A DNA stretch of 64,000 bases from Bolinopsis microptera (Eukaryota > Ctenophora > Tentaculata > Lobata > Bolinopsidae), in NCBI RefSeq assembly GCF_026151205.1, contig NC_087075.1:186001-250000 (forward strand), given 5' to 3'. This document shows, piece after piece, positions 1 to 12,365 of the stretch (position 1 is the stretch's first letter; the number at the start of each line of letters is the position of its first letter). The position numbers and the translations under genes are program-made. The notes beneath the pieces are model-generated. The model searched no databases, was not told the DNA's origin, and saw nothing but the letters and a program-made list of their open reading frames with translations.

Positions 1-391
1 CATGTCAGCGAGAAGGCTGATTTTTACGAGGTTAATGTTGGGGTCATGGAAAGGACCAGCCGTGGACCACTAGTGGACATTGTTGAAGTGCTGCCCTGGT
101 CTCACTGTCATGTTGGTGGTTGCTTCACTAGCAGGGGTGTTGCTCGCTGTTACTGAGCTTGGAATACCCGTTATCGAAAGCTGAAGTGGGAGGGTTGTAA
201 GGAGAGAAAGGTCGAGGTGAGCTCGGAAAATGAGGCGGCGCCTCCCCTCCAGCGCCTCCTCCACCGTTCCTTACTCTTGTACAACCAGGGTCGATATTGT
301 CTTGGACTTTTCAGCATTGTTTTCGTTTCTGTTTCGGCTGATAGTTCGGAAGTATCGTGATCCGTAGTAGTGTCAGGTCTTCTCCTTCCAT
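1..391 (-). CDS. Possible coding segment in junction block, copy 1 (partial)
   Basis: In all three copies the minus strand starts an ORF at an ATG (here near 391) with an acidic N-terminus, MEGEDLDTT followed by Ser/Asn/Glu-rich residues. Indels split the frame, and here it runs off the window. A later fragment reads SITGIPSSVTASNTPASEA. No family is recognised. The same start appears in copies 2 and 3, which is the only support for coding. Confidence 0.22.
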
Positions 392-789
392 GAAATAAAA
401 CCTGAATATATGAAGTGAGAATTCCTGAACAAGCTTATGTGATAAATCTACAATTTCATTGGTATTCTTTTAAAGGTTAATCATTTCAATGGTGATGCCT
501 TGGGCGGCCAGATCATCTTTTTCTTACTTCTGTTAAAGTTTCTTCTGGTCGTCAGAGAGGAGTCGGTTTTGGGAAGTGGGGGATGTGTGGTTTTAGGACT
601 GTGTTTGAGCTTGAATCCCTGTAAAATTACGAAATTACGAAAGATAAAGTTTAAACATGCTGCAAATTGCGACACTTTCTTAAGCAAATCAAACGAAGAG
701 AATATGATAAAATGAAGTATATCTATCTTATATCCCGGTTGTTGCGACAAGTTAAAAATGCTCTTTAGGGAAAGGAGTTACTCTACGTT

Positions 790-1675
790 TCAATGTAACT
801 TCATCGTATTCATGATCTAAAAACAAGTGTTAAAAATTAAAACGTAAAAAAACATATATCTGAGGCAAAAGTTGTGTTCATTAATTTATTTTTAATCAAT
901 CACACTTTATCCAAAATTCGATACAAAAAATAATAACAAAATTCATAAAAATTAGTTTATACGACGACCAAACTTTATTGTACATACTGTTCATTCCTAA
1001 ACTATACTAAAATTATACACATGATACAGAAGCATGGAGGTGCATACAACGGTGAACAGGGTGCATGATGTGTGAAGGTGTGTTGTAGGTATGTATCTTA
1101 GTGAGGAGTGAAAAATGGCGGGAATCGTTATGACCAATGGAGAAGTGTGAATCGTGGAGCCTAATTGGTTTGATTGATGTTATAAGGTGTTAGTGTGTTG
1201 AATAGGTGGCGGAAGTGTTTGCGTGTGTGAGATGTGGTCCCTGTATCAGAAAGTAAACAAAACCTATAAATATCACTAACTATCACTTAATATGTGTAGA
1301 CCAATCCCTGTCTGAGTAAAGTATGAAATTGTAGTAGTTTTGGGATGTCAGTATTTACTATTAAAGTTTTTGTATCACGTTGCTTCCACCCCACGGTCGT
1401 TTCACTATGTAGCGTCTTACTTGTAGCGTTCTGCACTGTTGAGTCTTCGACAGCGGGCGGTCATTACAACGTATGACAAAAAAGTTTTTGTCGTCGGATA
1501 AACTATTTTGTTATGAATTTTGTTATGACTTTTTTGTATCGAATTTTTGGAAATAAAGTTGATTGATTTTTAAAAATAAATTAATGTCCACAAATTTTGG
1601 ACTCAGATATTTGTTTTTTACGTTTTGAATGTTTAACACTTGTTTTTAGATCATGAATACGATTAGTTACATATT
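790..1675. mobile_element. Foldback element of about 0.9 kb, copy 1
   Basis: The sequence at about 790-985 returns inverted at about 1470-1675. The shared outer part reads CGTATTCATGATCTAAAAAC and the inner part TTTATACGACGACAAAC. The terminal inverted repeats are therefore about 190 bp around a central spacer of about 480 bp with repeated CACTATGTAGCGTCTT. No transposase ORF is present, so this looks like a non-autonomous foldback or long-TIR MITE. Target-site duplications cannot be set because of indels. Confidence 0.6.
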
Positions 1676-1679
1676 CACC

Positions 1680-2869
1680 TTGTTTTAAATCTAATTAATT
1701 GATACAGATCTGAAGTGTATTAATAATAACGATTTCTTATCTTCCACAACGATGTACCCGTTGTATAATATATAAGTTATTATTCCAGAGCCGTGTGGGG
1801 AAGGAACATTCGGATGATGCTATGAAAAGCAGTGTGATGTGACTGGATCGGGAAACCAAACACTAAAAAAACTTGCCTGTGGTAAGATAACTTTAAATAT
1901 TATATTATTGTTAGGTTTTAAAATTTTAATTTACTGCGCTACAGAATGGTAAATTGTTATACAGTATGTGAGACTTGGACCCCCGAGCATACGATAGTAT
2001 AGTTATATTTGAGGTTGCTTGCAGGGTTAGGGTTGGGAAGGAAAACTAATCGCGGAACTGCGAAGAGAACCCAAGAAACCGTCAAAATAACCTTATTAAT
2101 CAGTTTAACGTGATTTAATATGACATATCCGACAGAGGCTGTACGGGACTGAAGGTTGAGTGGAGAACTGTGATCAGAACAACAAACAAGTTCACCAGTA
2201 AGTAGTCCAGGAACCGTGTGGAAGTGATATTGAATGAATCCAGAACTCTCAATATAGGGGCAGCGAGTGACCTGCACCTCAGGAACGGAATTTTTTTCGA
2301 TTTAATGAAACCGAGTGTATAAATACAGGTATAATTGTAATAGCGGATTTGCTAAATGACCTAGCATCACTACAAAAGGATAACTAAAACTCTTCATAAA
2401 CCAGGGTAGTTATCAGCATTTTCAGCATATCCGACGAAAAGGGGGTAAAAAATAATGGGCGTAAGGGGGAGAGTTGGTAATGTTATATTTCTATAGAAAA
2501 CTGATTTATTTAATCTTACAGTTGTATGGGCTATGGACAAATAGCTAGATGGATACTGCAATCTAAATTAGATATCTAAATACGAAAATGTATGGTTTAA
2601 GTTTTCCGGGTGGAAAAAGTTATTGGCAGCAGAAACCCAATACCCATATGTTCCCAGAAAAAAGTTATCGAGTGTACCTTGCTCTGTGAATCTCAACAAA
2701 ACAGCATTTGACAACAAGAAAGTAAAATGTTAAAATCAATTTAAATTCAAAATTTTAACAACAGAATGCCATTTTAATTATAAACATTGTTAAAACACTT
2801 TGTTTCAGTAAATTATATTAAATAAAATAAAACACTTAAGCAATCGTCCCCCCCCCCCTGAGATGTACG
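1680..2869. other. AT-rich unit spacer without a supported gene
   Basis: This stretch has counterparts near 21340-22500 and 40850-42000. A 106-codon minus-strand frame is open here (1957-2277) but is broken in the other copies and shows no motif. A poly-C run near 2848 is absent from the other copies and is probably sequencing noise. Confidence 0.4.
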
Positions 2870-5800
2870 TAGAATCTAGTCAATGTTTAACATTAAACCC
2901 TTGATAAATATAGTCTAGCAATATTAGGAAACTAACCCGCAAATCCGGTGATTTCCATTTCAATGAAAAAAAACAGATGCTTCTTATTAAGGTCTAATGA
3001 TAATCTACTCCTATCTCAAGGTACTAATTAACAAAACCCAGGAACAATGACGATGAATGTATAAGTCTATTCGAATGGGTCGACAGAATAGGAGATTGTA
3101 CAGAAGAAAGAGAGAGACTATCAGCTCCATTTAATCTTGTGAATTCAAGGTTAGTAAGAAAAATGTCCAATTAAAGTGTTTGTTTTTTTTTTCGTCATAT
3201 ACTGCAAAAGTGCACACTTCGATTGTGCTGGAATTCCATAATTTCAAGTGCTATTTAAAAACATTGCTATTATCTAAATTTTTTTCATTTTTACTGTGAC
3301 AAATTTACTTTTTGAATCATGAACCGTGTTGAATACCAGAAATTTACATGGACAATACCAGAAAATAATGGGTTCACTCAGCAACCAAATCACCATTCAG
3401 AAATACAGATTACAGAACAAAGCTTCATTGAATTGATAAGTGATTAATTACCCTGAAAAACAGACAATAACTCCATTGCACTGTGAGGACATATTGGGTT
3501 TTTAACATCATAAAAATTATTCAATGTTCAATAATATTAGTTATTAATATGTATTGATCATTAAATTAAATTCAACAATTATTAAAGATTTAACAAAGTT
3601 TTGATGTATTTTGCTATTTTATCATATTATAACATTTGTTTACAACCCTTACTCAGTTAGGAACGAAACTTTCAACTGAAAAAGATGTGAATCTGTGTTG
3701 ACCAATTTTATGAACTTGTGAGCAGTAAGTACTTAAGAAGCGGAGGATTACTCTTTTCTCGATATTCTTTCAAAAAACTGCTCAATCAATATCCGACAAA
3801 ATGTTACCATTATTAGTTATTTTTTCTCATACCAAAGTTTACAACAAAGTCTTCATGTTATGTATCCGGGTTTGGATAGGATAATATTAACCGCTTAAAT
3901 ATATTTCCATCGCGTACTTAATACTCTAGAAATGTAAATAGATTTGTCGTTTGTTAATTAGTTTTGAACTGCTGAAGTTTATGGCCAGCCCTGATATATA
4001 ACACTTTAGAAAAGCAAACCTTTTGCCTTCGTTTTTAACTTATTTCAGCTTTTTCAGCAGCTACAATTACGGTACGACCATACTTAATACGTTGCATCTA
4101 TCAATTGTATTAACATACACCATTGATAGCTTGGTGTCTGTCTAGCAAATAATTAGAAACTGAGGGAAATCCCGGTGTTTCCCATTTCAAATGGCAAAGG
4201 CGAGAAGATTTTTATATCGTCAATTAATGATAATTTACTCTTATTTTAAGTTATTAATAACAACTCCAGGAACGAAGACGATGCTTGTATATTAAAGACC
4301 TATACGAATGTCACAGGAAGAAAGAGAGGATATAGACTTCAAACCAATTAATGAGAAATGAAGGTTAGTAAAAAATGACCTTGTTTAAAGTGACTTTTTC
4401 GTAGTAAACACTTCGTTTTGTGCTTGAATTCCTAAAATTCAATTGCTGTTTAAAACACACACTATTATCTAACTTTTTTGGAACTTGACTGTGATCAAAA
4501 TTTACTTTGCATTTTCGCTGTGCGGGGGGGGGGGGGGGGGGGTGGGGTTGTCTTTGGGGGCGCCAAATCGTCGTTGAATGTGGGGCCAATTTCGAAAACT
4601 TAACTAAAGTACAGCAAAAAACTGCCGCGTTTTGCTCTAGATTACATTTTTCTTAGTATTTTACCGGGGCGTCTCTAAAATCACCTAATTTTGTACAATT
4701 TTAGGGATGGGGCAAAAAATTAAGGAAGGGGGCGCCAAACGGAGGGGCGCTTTTTTGGCAGAGGGCGCCGACAGGCATACGTTACGCCACAGGTTGCATT
4801 GAAATGTAATGTATATCCTGAAAAAGGCCTCATAACTCCTTCACTGTGGGACATCTTTGTGTTTTATAAACATTTATAAACATTATTCAAAGTTAAATAC
4901 ATATTATTCTTATAATATGTATTTTAACATTAAACCAAATTCAAAATCTATTCAAAGATTTAAACAAAGTTTTGATGTTTTGTTATTACATCAATATATT
5001 AACGCTTTATTTCAGATTCTTACTCAGAAGGGGAAAAACTTACAACTGATAAAACAAAAATAGTGAACCCTTTGTAAACCTTTTTAAGGGCAGCTGTGAA
5101 TAGTAAGTTCAAGAAGTGAAAATATTCTTCTCGTTTAAATTTTTCTACAACTGTTCAATAATTATTATTTATGAAATGTGATATTTCTACTTTTTACGTT
5201 CCAAACACGTAAACTGTGGTGTTTACCAAAGATTTTATATAAATAATACCAGATTTTTGTCACTCTACCATTTCAGAATCCATGAACGAGGCCTCATGAT
5301 ATTTGAATCGTGATTCTCGAGAAAAGCACAGACCTCCGCACTGTGAGATACTGCTGTACTTACTTCTTCGTTGAGTTCATACGTGGAGCCGGAAGGGTCA
5401 TCAGATATCTGACCCACCTGGTACGGTGTAACCAGTCATTTTTAGCTATATCAATAAACAATTTGACTAGTATAGTTTACAACTACCACTGAAAGTATTG
5501 GTTAAAACATTGTACACGTACCGAACAGTTAGAAAACCGGTTGTCCCTTTTAACATTATTTAAGAAATGCAACGATTTGATAAATGGAACCGGATTAATC
5601 ATTTTTAAACGTTTTCATAAATCTGCATGTATTGCTATGTTATCATATTATTTACAATTTATTGCAGACCCTTACTCAGTAGGAACAGAACTTTCAATGC
5701 CAAAACAAAATGTGACCCTTTGTCAATCCTTTTTAGGCAGCTTTGAATAGTAAGTTAAAGTACAAGAAGTGAAAATTAATCTTCTCGTGTAATATTTTTT

Positions 5801-7330
5801 CTACAATAACTGTTCAATAATTATTATTTCAGAAAATTGATCATTTTTACTTTTTACGTCCGGAACACGATGATGTGGTGTTAACCAAAAACTACATAAT
5901 ATACGATTTTTTCTCTGTTTCACTCGACCATTGCAGAATCCAGCGGAACGATAAGCCTCATGATATTGAAACGAAGATCATCGAGAAAAGACACGGGACC
6001 TCCGCCACTGTGAGATACTCTTGTAACCAAAAATTTTAAGCTTTCTTAATGAACAATTTGACTAGTAAGAGTATCAACCAACCACGGAAAGATGGTAAAC
6101 ATTGTATCACGTACCGAACAGTAGAACCGTTTCCCTTTTTAACATTTAAGAATGCTACCGATTGATAAAATGGAATCAGGATTAATCATTTTAGAGTTTT
6201 CATAAATCTGCATGTAATTGCTTTTATATCTAATATTATAACTATTTATTTTAGACCCTTACTCAGTTGGAAAAAACCTTTCAACTGACAATAACACAAA
6301 ATGTGAACCCTTTGTAAACCTTTTTAGGCAGTGTGAATAGTAAGTACAAGGAAGTGAAATATTCTTCTCGTTTAAATTTTTCTACAAAACTGTTCATTAA
6401 TCAATTACTTCATGAAATGTGATCATTTCTACTTGTACGTTCCAAACACGATCTGTGGTGTTGTTACCAAAGACTTTTTTATAATACCTGATTTTTGTCA
6501 CTCTACCCATTTCAGAATATCCAGGAACGAGCCTCATGATATTGAAAACGAAGATTCTCGAGCCAGAGAAAAGACACAGACCTCCGCACTGTGAGATACG
6601 GCTGTATCCAGACATTTTAGCTATCTTAATGAACAATTAGAAATAGTAATAGTTCCAACCTACCACTGAAGAGTGAAGATGGTAAACATTGTACACCGTA
6701 CCCGACAGTAGAACCAGTGTTCCCTTTTAACATTTTAAGAAATGCAACCGATGTAAATGGAACCGGATTAATCTCTAATTTTTTAAAGTTTTCATAAAAT
6801 CTGCATGTATGTATTGTATCATAATATTTATAACAATTTATTTCAGGACCTTACTCAGTAGGAAAAACCTTTCAACTGACAAAACAAAATGTGAACCCTT
6901 TGTATCCTTTTTTAGGCAGCTGTGAATAGTAAGTACAAGGAGTGAAAAAATTTTCTTTTTGTTTAAAATTTTCTACAAATGTTCAATAATTATTTATTTC
7001 ATGAAATGTGATCTGTTCCAAACACGAAATGTGGTGTGTTACAAAAAACCTACCATAGTAACTGAATTTGTTCACTCGACCCATTTTTCAGAATCAGGAA
7101 GGGCTTCCTGATATTGAAACGTGGGGGGAAAGATTCCACGGGAAAAGACACGGACCTCGCCACTGTGAAGTTACTGCTGTAACCAGACATTTCAAGCTAT
7201 CTTAAATGAACAATTTGGACTAGTAATAGTATCAACCTACACTGAGATGGTAAACATTGTAACCCTTCCGAACAGTAGAAACCGGTATCCCCTTTAAACA
7301 TTTTAAGATTGCAACCGATTGATAAATGGA
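2870..7330 (+). repeat. Nested modules of about 0.6 kb with splice-like segments, copy 1
   Basis: Two kinds of short segment alternate. Segment A starts after TTATTTCAG or similar, reads ACCCTTACTCAGTAGGAAC, runs about 83 bp and ends at a GTAAGTAC donor-like site. It is seen near 3645, 5012, 5664, 6253 and 6843. Segment B starts after CCATTTCAG with AATCCAGGAACGAGCC and ends at CCACTGTGAGAT, near 5272, 5930, 6511 and 7088, with degenerate forms near 3395 and 4808. The period is about 590-650 bp. A larger duplication of about 1.2 kb (2870-4080 versus 4090-5130) lies at the left. This could be an array of duplicated exons or a satellite that mimics one. Confidence 0.6.
4524..4795 (+). repeat. 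Poly-G/GGCGCC block, copy 1
   Basis: A run of about 20 G is followed by GGGGGCGCC motifs, then GGGGCGCTTTTTTGGCAG and a second GGCGCC near 4766. This GC-rich block sits inside an otherwise AT-rich module, which resumes at TTGCATTGAAATG, so it looks like an insertion. The exact G count is unreliable. Confidence 0.5.
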
Positions 7331-7959
7331 TCGGATTTTTTGAAGAGATAAACCTTTAAATCATTTAAAGTTTTTATAAATCGGCATTTCCACCGAGAAA
7401 TTTTGAGGATTTATTTTGGAAATTTAAATTATAAATGTTTTGCGGGGTGTGATTATTTTTCTTTAAGGTGTACCCCCCATTTCTACTTACCATTTTTAAC
7501 TGATGTTTTTTAAAACAAGAAATTTAATAAAATTTTAACCCTTTACAATTTACATTCTTTTTAAGTACAAATTTAAAGACATAGTTGCATTATTTTGACT
7601 TTTTCATGTTTTAAATTACTTCGTTTAGTTATTTATGACTATGATTTGTTTCAACAGGTGCAATAATTAAATGTGTAATCTCACAACTCTCTTTCGAATA
7701 AAACATTATCAGCAAGGCATAAAATAATACATTTCATATACATATAATAAACAAATAATAATTGGAAACAAGGTACTGTAAGTGCTTCTAACTCACCAAT
7801 TAAAAAATGCCAATCTATAAACACCCAAAATTAGTGCTCACGACATGAAACTTATTGGCAAAATTAAAGAGAGAGAAAATTTTCTGTTTAAATCATTTTA
7901 TTGGCAGAAATCGACAAAATATTGCGTAATTTACTGTTTAATAATCTAACGAGATACTA
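7331..7959. other. AT-rich spacer, no gene seen
   Basis: This joins the module array to the 18-bp array and recurs near 26936-27540 and 46376-46985. Conserved landmarks such as CTCTCTTTCGAATAAAAC occur in all copies. No supported ORF or RNA is seen. Confidence 0.4.
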
Positions 7960-8575
7960 TTTAGGATTATTTTGCTTATTATGTTTAATTATAATTTCGC
8001 TAATTATAATTAATTTTGCTAATTATAATGAATCTATTGGTTCTTACTAATTTTGCTAATTATATTATTTTGTAATTACACTAATTTCGTTAATTACACT
8101 TATTTTGATATTATCTATTTCGTTAATTACACTACTTTTGATAATTACACTAATTTGATAAATTTCCCTAATTTTTATCTAATTATACTAATTTTGCTAA
8201 TTATTACTAATTTTGCTTATTTTTACTAATTTTGCTAATTTCTACTAATTTTGCTAATCAACTAATTTTTCTAATCAAATAATTTTGCTAATTTACTAAT
8301 TTTGCTTATTATGTTGATTTTTAATAATTATACTAATTCTGAATAAATTTAACTAAATATGCTAATTATATTAATAATGTTGATTAAACTAATTATACCA
8401 ATTTAGACTAATTTTGCTTGATTATACTTATCTATTGATCATACTAATTTATTGGATAATTATACGTATTTGTACTTATTTTACTGATTGCATTATTACG
8501 TAATTTCTAATATATACCAATTTAAATAATTATTTATACTAATTTAAATTTACTAATTAACTGTTTACTCACCAC
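7960..8575 (+). repeat. 18-bp AT-rich array, copy 1
   Basis: This is a tandem repeat of units close to TACTAATTTTGCTAATTA, about 30 copies, with single-base variants and indels. It is almost pure A+T with one G and one or two C per unit. Confidence 0.75.
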
Positions 8576-9159
8576 ACTGATTTTTAATATGGATGCATAC
8601 AGGTGTTACTCCGACTCCTGCTCCAATTAAAACCCGTAGTCTTGTATTGAATTGTTTTCTGAGATCCATAGAATGTAAGGTGAAACGCGTGAGGTTTAAG
8701 GTGTAAGGTTTCTCGTGAATAATATCTGATACATTTCTTATCAATTATTTCTTGGTTCGAACTGGTTGGGCTTGAGTTTATTATAGGATATAAAGCAAGT
8801 CGAGTTTGCACAGATAATGTGGATAGTTCATTCAACTGCTATCTTAAAGTTCAGCTCTCTTACTCTTTTCCCTCTTTGGTAGTTTTGTTTTTTGAATGAC
8901 CGGCATACAGCGTTTCAGTAGGGAAGCTGTATAAATAATTGGGTTACTGTTTAGGCAATATGCTCTTTAGTTTTCTTCAATATATTCTCCAAAAACTTAA
9001 ACGAAAAGCTTTAATAAAGATAAACTGGAGAGAACAGGACATATTAATTGACACAAACAGTAAATATACTACTAAACACCAGGTAAACCATTCCGGTAAT
9101 AACTCACCTGCCAGTTACCGATTTCTGGTATGCACGGGTGAGCTTGAGAGATAGTCCTC
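8576..9159. other. Unit spacer, no gene seen
   Basis: This stretch lies between the 18-bp and 77-bp arrays and recurs near 28156-28745 and 47581-48185. Short ORFs on both strands (83 and 71 codons here) are not kept open in the other copies. Confidence 0.35.
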
Positions 9160-10550
9160 TGTAGGAGCTGAAGGTAGTGAAGGGATATGCCACTCAAAGT
9201 ATAGGACAATCACTACATTGCAGGAACACGTTCTGGGGACGGTTGTAGGTGTTTTGTAGTGGGTTAGGGTGAGGGATGCCACTTCAAATATAAACAACTC
9301 CACTACATTGCGGGAACAACGTACTGAGGAGGATTTAGTGGGTTAGGGTGAAGAGATGCACTCTAATATAGACAACTCCACTTCATTGCAGGAACCGTAT
9401 GAGGAGGGATGTAGTGGGTAGGGTTGAAGGGAGCCTCCTCAATATAGACAACTCACTACATTGCAGGAACACGTACTGATGAGGAGTTAGGGGTTAGGAT
9501 GAAGGGGATGCCACTCAAAATATTAGAAACTATTACTTTGCAGAAGGAACACGTACTGGGGAGGAGGGTGTAGGTGGTGTTAGGGTGAGGGATGACACTA
9601 AATATAGACAATTCACTACATTGCAGGAACACGTTCTGGGGCGGTGTAGTGGGTTAGGGTGAAGGGATGCCACTCAAATATAAACAACTCCACTCATTGC
9701 AGGAACACGTACGGGAAGGGTGTAGTGGGTTAGGGTTGAGGATGCCACTCAAATATAGACAACTGCACTACATTGCAGGAACACGTTATGGGAGGGGTGG
9801 GGGTTAGGATGAAGGGACGCCGTAAAATATAGTCAACTCGCTACATTGCAGGAACACGTACTGGGAGGGTTGTTAGTGGGTTAGGATGAAGGGATGCCAC
9901 TAATATAGACAACTAGCTACATGCAGGAACTCGTACTGGAGAGAATGTGTGGGTTAGGGTGAAGGGATATTGCACTCAAATATAAACCAAACTCACTACA
10001 TTGCGGAAACACGTTACTGGGGAGTGTTGTTGTGGGTTAGGTTGGAGGACTTCGCCGCTTCGACGCGCCGGCGAACTAGGCATTCTTGTCTTCGCATCGA
10101 AGCATCGTCGATCGTTTGATCGTGATCGTTGCTCGCTTCGCGACGGGATGCACTCAAATATAGACATATCAACTCATTGCAGGAACACGTACTGTGGAGG
10201 GTTGTGTAGTGGATTAAGGTGTAGGGTTACCTGGGGACCTACTTGGTTATTATTGTCATAAATAAATAAATTATAAGATTCGGCGGAATGACAGGCTGTG
10301 CGCCGCCAATAAGTGTAGGCGATGCCACTCAAAGTATTGAAACTCACCTACATAGCAGGTAACACGTACTGTGGGAGGATTGTAGTGGGTTAGGTGAAAC
10401 TGAAGGGATGCACTCTATCTCATAAGACAATCATTATTTGCAGGAATACACGTTGGGCGGGAGGGTGTAGTGGGTTAGGGTGAAGGGATGCCACTCTAAT
10501 ACTAGGCAAATCACTACATTGCAGGAACACGTACTGGGAGGGTGTAGTGC
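9160..10550 (+). repeat. 77-bp minisatellite with TTAGGG core, copy 1
   Basis: About 17 tandem units contain the landmarks ACTCACTACATTGCAGGAAC, CGTACTGGGGAGG, GTAGTGGGTTAGGGTGAAGG and GATGCCACTCAAATATAGAC. Each unit carries one TTAGGG within GGGTTAGGGT. The array is interrupted once by a GC-rich hairpin-type element (10042-10150) and by a short AT-rich stretch near 10240-10310. Confidence 0.8.
10042..10150 (+). repeat. GC-rich hairpin-type element, copy 1
   Basis: The element begins GGACTTCGCCGCTTCGACGC and ends near GATCGTTGCTCGCTTCGCGA. It replaces part of one 77-bp unit. The same sequence lies on the opposite strand at 63541-63868, where it is clean, so it is a dispersed repeat and not part of the minisatellite. 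Confidence 0.6.
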
Positions 10551-11400
10551 CAGTTGGGTTTTTATTTTTAGTTTTATCAGTGGTCTGATATTGAGATGAT
10601 TGCCAGTAGTTTAGAAACTGTTAAATAGCTTAAATAACTTGGTGGATTGAGTATTAATCATTTATTCGTAAATGATTCATGAACTATAACCATTTAACTT
10701 GAATTAACTATAAATGTGACTAGTAGATTCGGTCACCTTCACTACGCGTCATTTTTTTTTTTTTTTTTTTAAATTGTTGGGGCACCACTTTATCCATATT
10801 GGGAGGCTATCGTCCGGTCAGGTTAGTGACTAAACGTTATTGGGTTCCTCTGGTTGTAGTGTCAGTAGGTTTGGGTCACTTGGCATTGGCTAGTGATCCC
10901 GCCCCTCCAGGGGATAAAGCCTGGTGAGCGACGTTTTCCCGTAAGGGAAACTGTCTAATGCTCGTTCACGGGAGAACACCAACCATGCCTGGATGTTCTC
11001 CGGGTACTCGATAGAACAGAGGCTTGCCCCCTGGCATTTTGTGGGCTGTCAGGAACCCTACAGGCATGCCGAGCATCGATGGAATTCACCTTATCTTTGT
11101 TGTTTTTGTGTTATATTCTTTTTTTGTCTTTGCGCGGGGCTCAATTTTCCGCGCTATATAAAGTGCTGATTCACGAAGTTGACATGCGATATTTGAATTT
11201 TGAGTAGACCCTATTTTTGTCAGCAATTTGGCAATTTCTTTGTTCACGTAATTATTGCTAATTTTACGTTGCTGGGATAATCTAAGGCTTATATCTCCTA
11301 CTAGCTGGCAGTTTGTCTGATTGTTAGATCCCTCTAACTGGTAACGGCCCTATGCTGGCAGTTTGTTTGATTGTTAGATCCCCTCTAACTGGTAGCGGCC
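10551..11400. other. Poly-T tract and conserved GC-richer block, copy 1
   Basis: After CACTACGCG comes a run of about 20 T, then about 330 bp of balanced base composition. This block is well conserved among copies (30166-31020, 49566-50440). It contains short self-complementary pieces such as TTTCCCGTAAGGGAAA and GGATGTTCTCC. Structured RNA is possible, but no known RNA family is recognised and no tRNA-like promoter boxes are seen. Confidence 0.35.
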
Positions 11401-11405
11401 CTAAG
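11298..11405 (+). repeat. Direct duplication of about 55 bp, copy 1
   Basis: Two adjacent copies of a segment with CTGGCAGTTTGTCTGATTG and CTAACTGGTAACGGCCC. The same pair lies near 30915-31020 and 50335-50440. Confidence 0.6.
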
Positions 11406-12300
11406 GGCGGCATGTGAGTGTATGAGTGAGTATAAAGTGAGGTGTAGGGAGATGTGGGGAAGAAAACATGAATATGAAAATAGGTATGGTGACACTGTTG
11501 CCAGCTGGACTCACAGCACCACTTGCATGTTTTTTTACAATGAATAAGAAGGAGAGATCATGTTCCGTTATCTGGGTGCTGCCACCCACGACAGTTGCTC
11601 CCATACTTCTTGGTGGCCGAGGGTGTTGGCTCTAGAACCAGCCGTGAGCGAACAGCGCACCTGACCCCCTCTATGGTTAACTTTTGTATAACAGGACTTT
11701 GCGTTATCCAGGCCTAATCCGTTTCAGAACCAAGGCTGAACCCAGCACCACCTTGTGGAAGAATGTGGTTCGGATTGGCTTCGCTAGGGATTTGTCTGGT
11801 TTTCTGTTGACACTAATTGCTCCCTCGAGGAAAGAAATGAGCCCCGCGAAGCTGACCAAAACGTGGCAGGGATTTCACCACCACTACGCGTCATGTAGTG
11901 CTGTAGTTCTCAACTGGCCAGGCATGCTGTTCCAAGTATCATTCTTTCCTCATATAGTCCAGACAAGGTCCGGTTGCTAATAGCCATGTACCATCCGCCG
12001 GAGTTGAAACCGCCTTGCCCACCGTACATCTTGTAGCGCGATGCGTTACTGCCTTGCGCGCGTTGCAACTCAATGATATGAGGCTTCTCTAGTATCGGCA
12101 AGATGCGCGACTGTGCCGCGCGAGCTGAGATGAATTTGTCATCGTCAATTAACGTACAACAATCGCGTCAATAGTGTAGATTATCAGGGGCCTCCGTCCA
12201 CCAATACGATGACGATTTATGTAAGAGGACGAATGAAGTTTTTCTGTGATAGATAATATACAACAGTAATCTCATTACAGCATCTTTAAAATATTAAATG
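11406..12300. other. Mixed-composition block, no assigned gene, copy 1
   Basis: Counterparts are near 31021-31870 and 50441-51228. Short frames are open on both strands, but none of them is shared by all copies. The copy-3 version ends at the macrosatellite break. Confidence 0.3.
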
Positions 12301-12365
12301 CCGGACAAGGACATAATTTGGGGAGATGAGGAACAATTGAAAAATTATCAGACAATGTTCATTGT

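Noticed and set aside
2840-2860. Poly-C run as a regulatory or structural feature
   Set aside because: It is absent at the same place in copies 2 and 3, so it is probably a basecalling error.
10780-11100. Conserved GC-balanced block as a possible snRNA, 5S or tRNA-derived gene
   Set aside because: I could not match it to any known small-RNA core or internal promoter boxes. It is left as an unassigned conserved block.
11340-11400. TAACGGCCCTAAGG, similar to the conserved large-subunit rRNA site cut by I-CeuI
   Set aside because: Only about 15 bases match, the motif is part of a local duplication, and no other rRNA sequence surrounds it.
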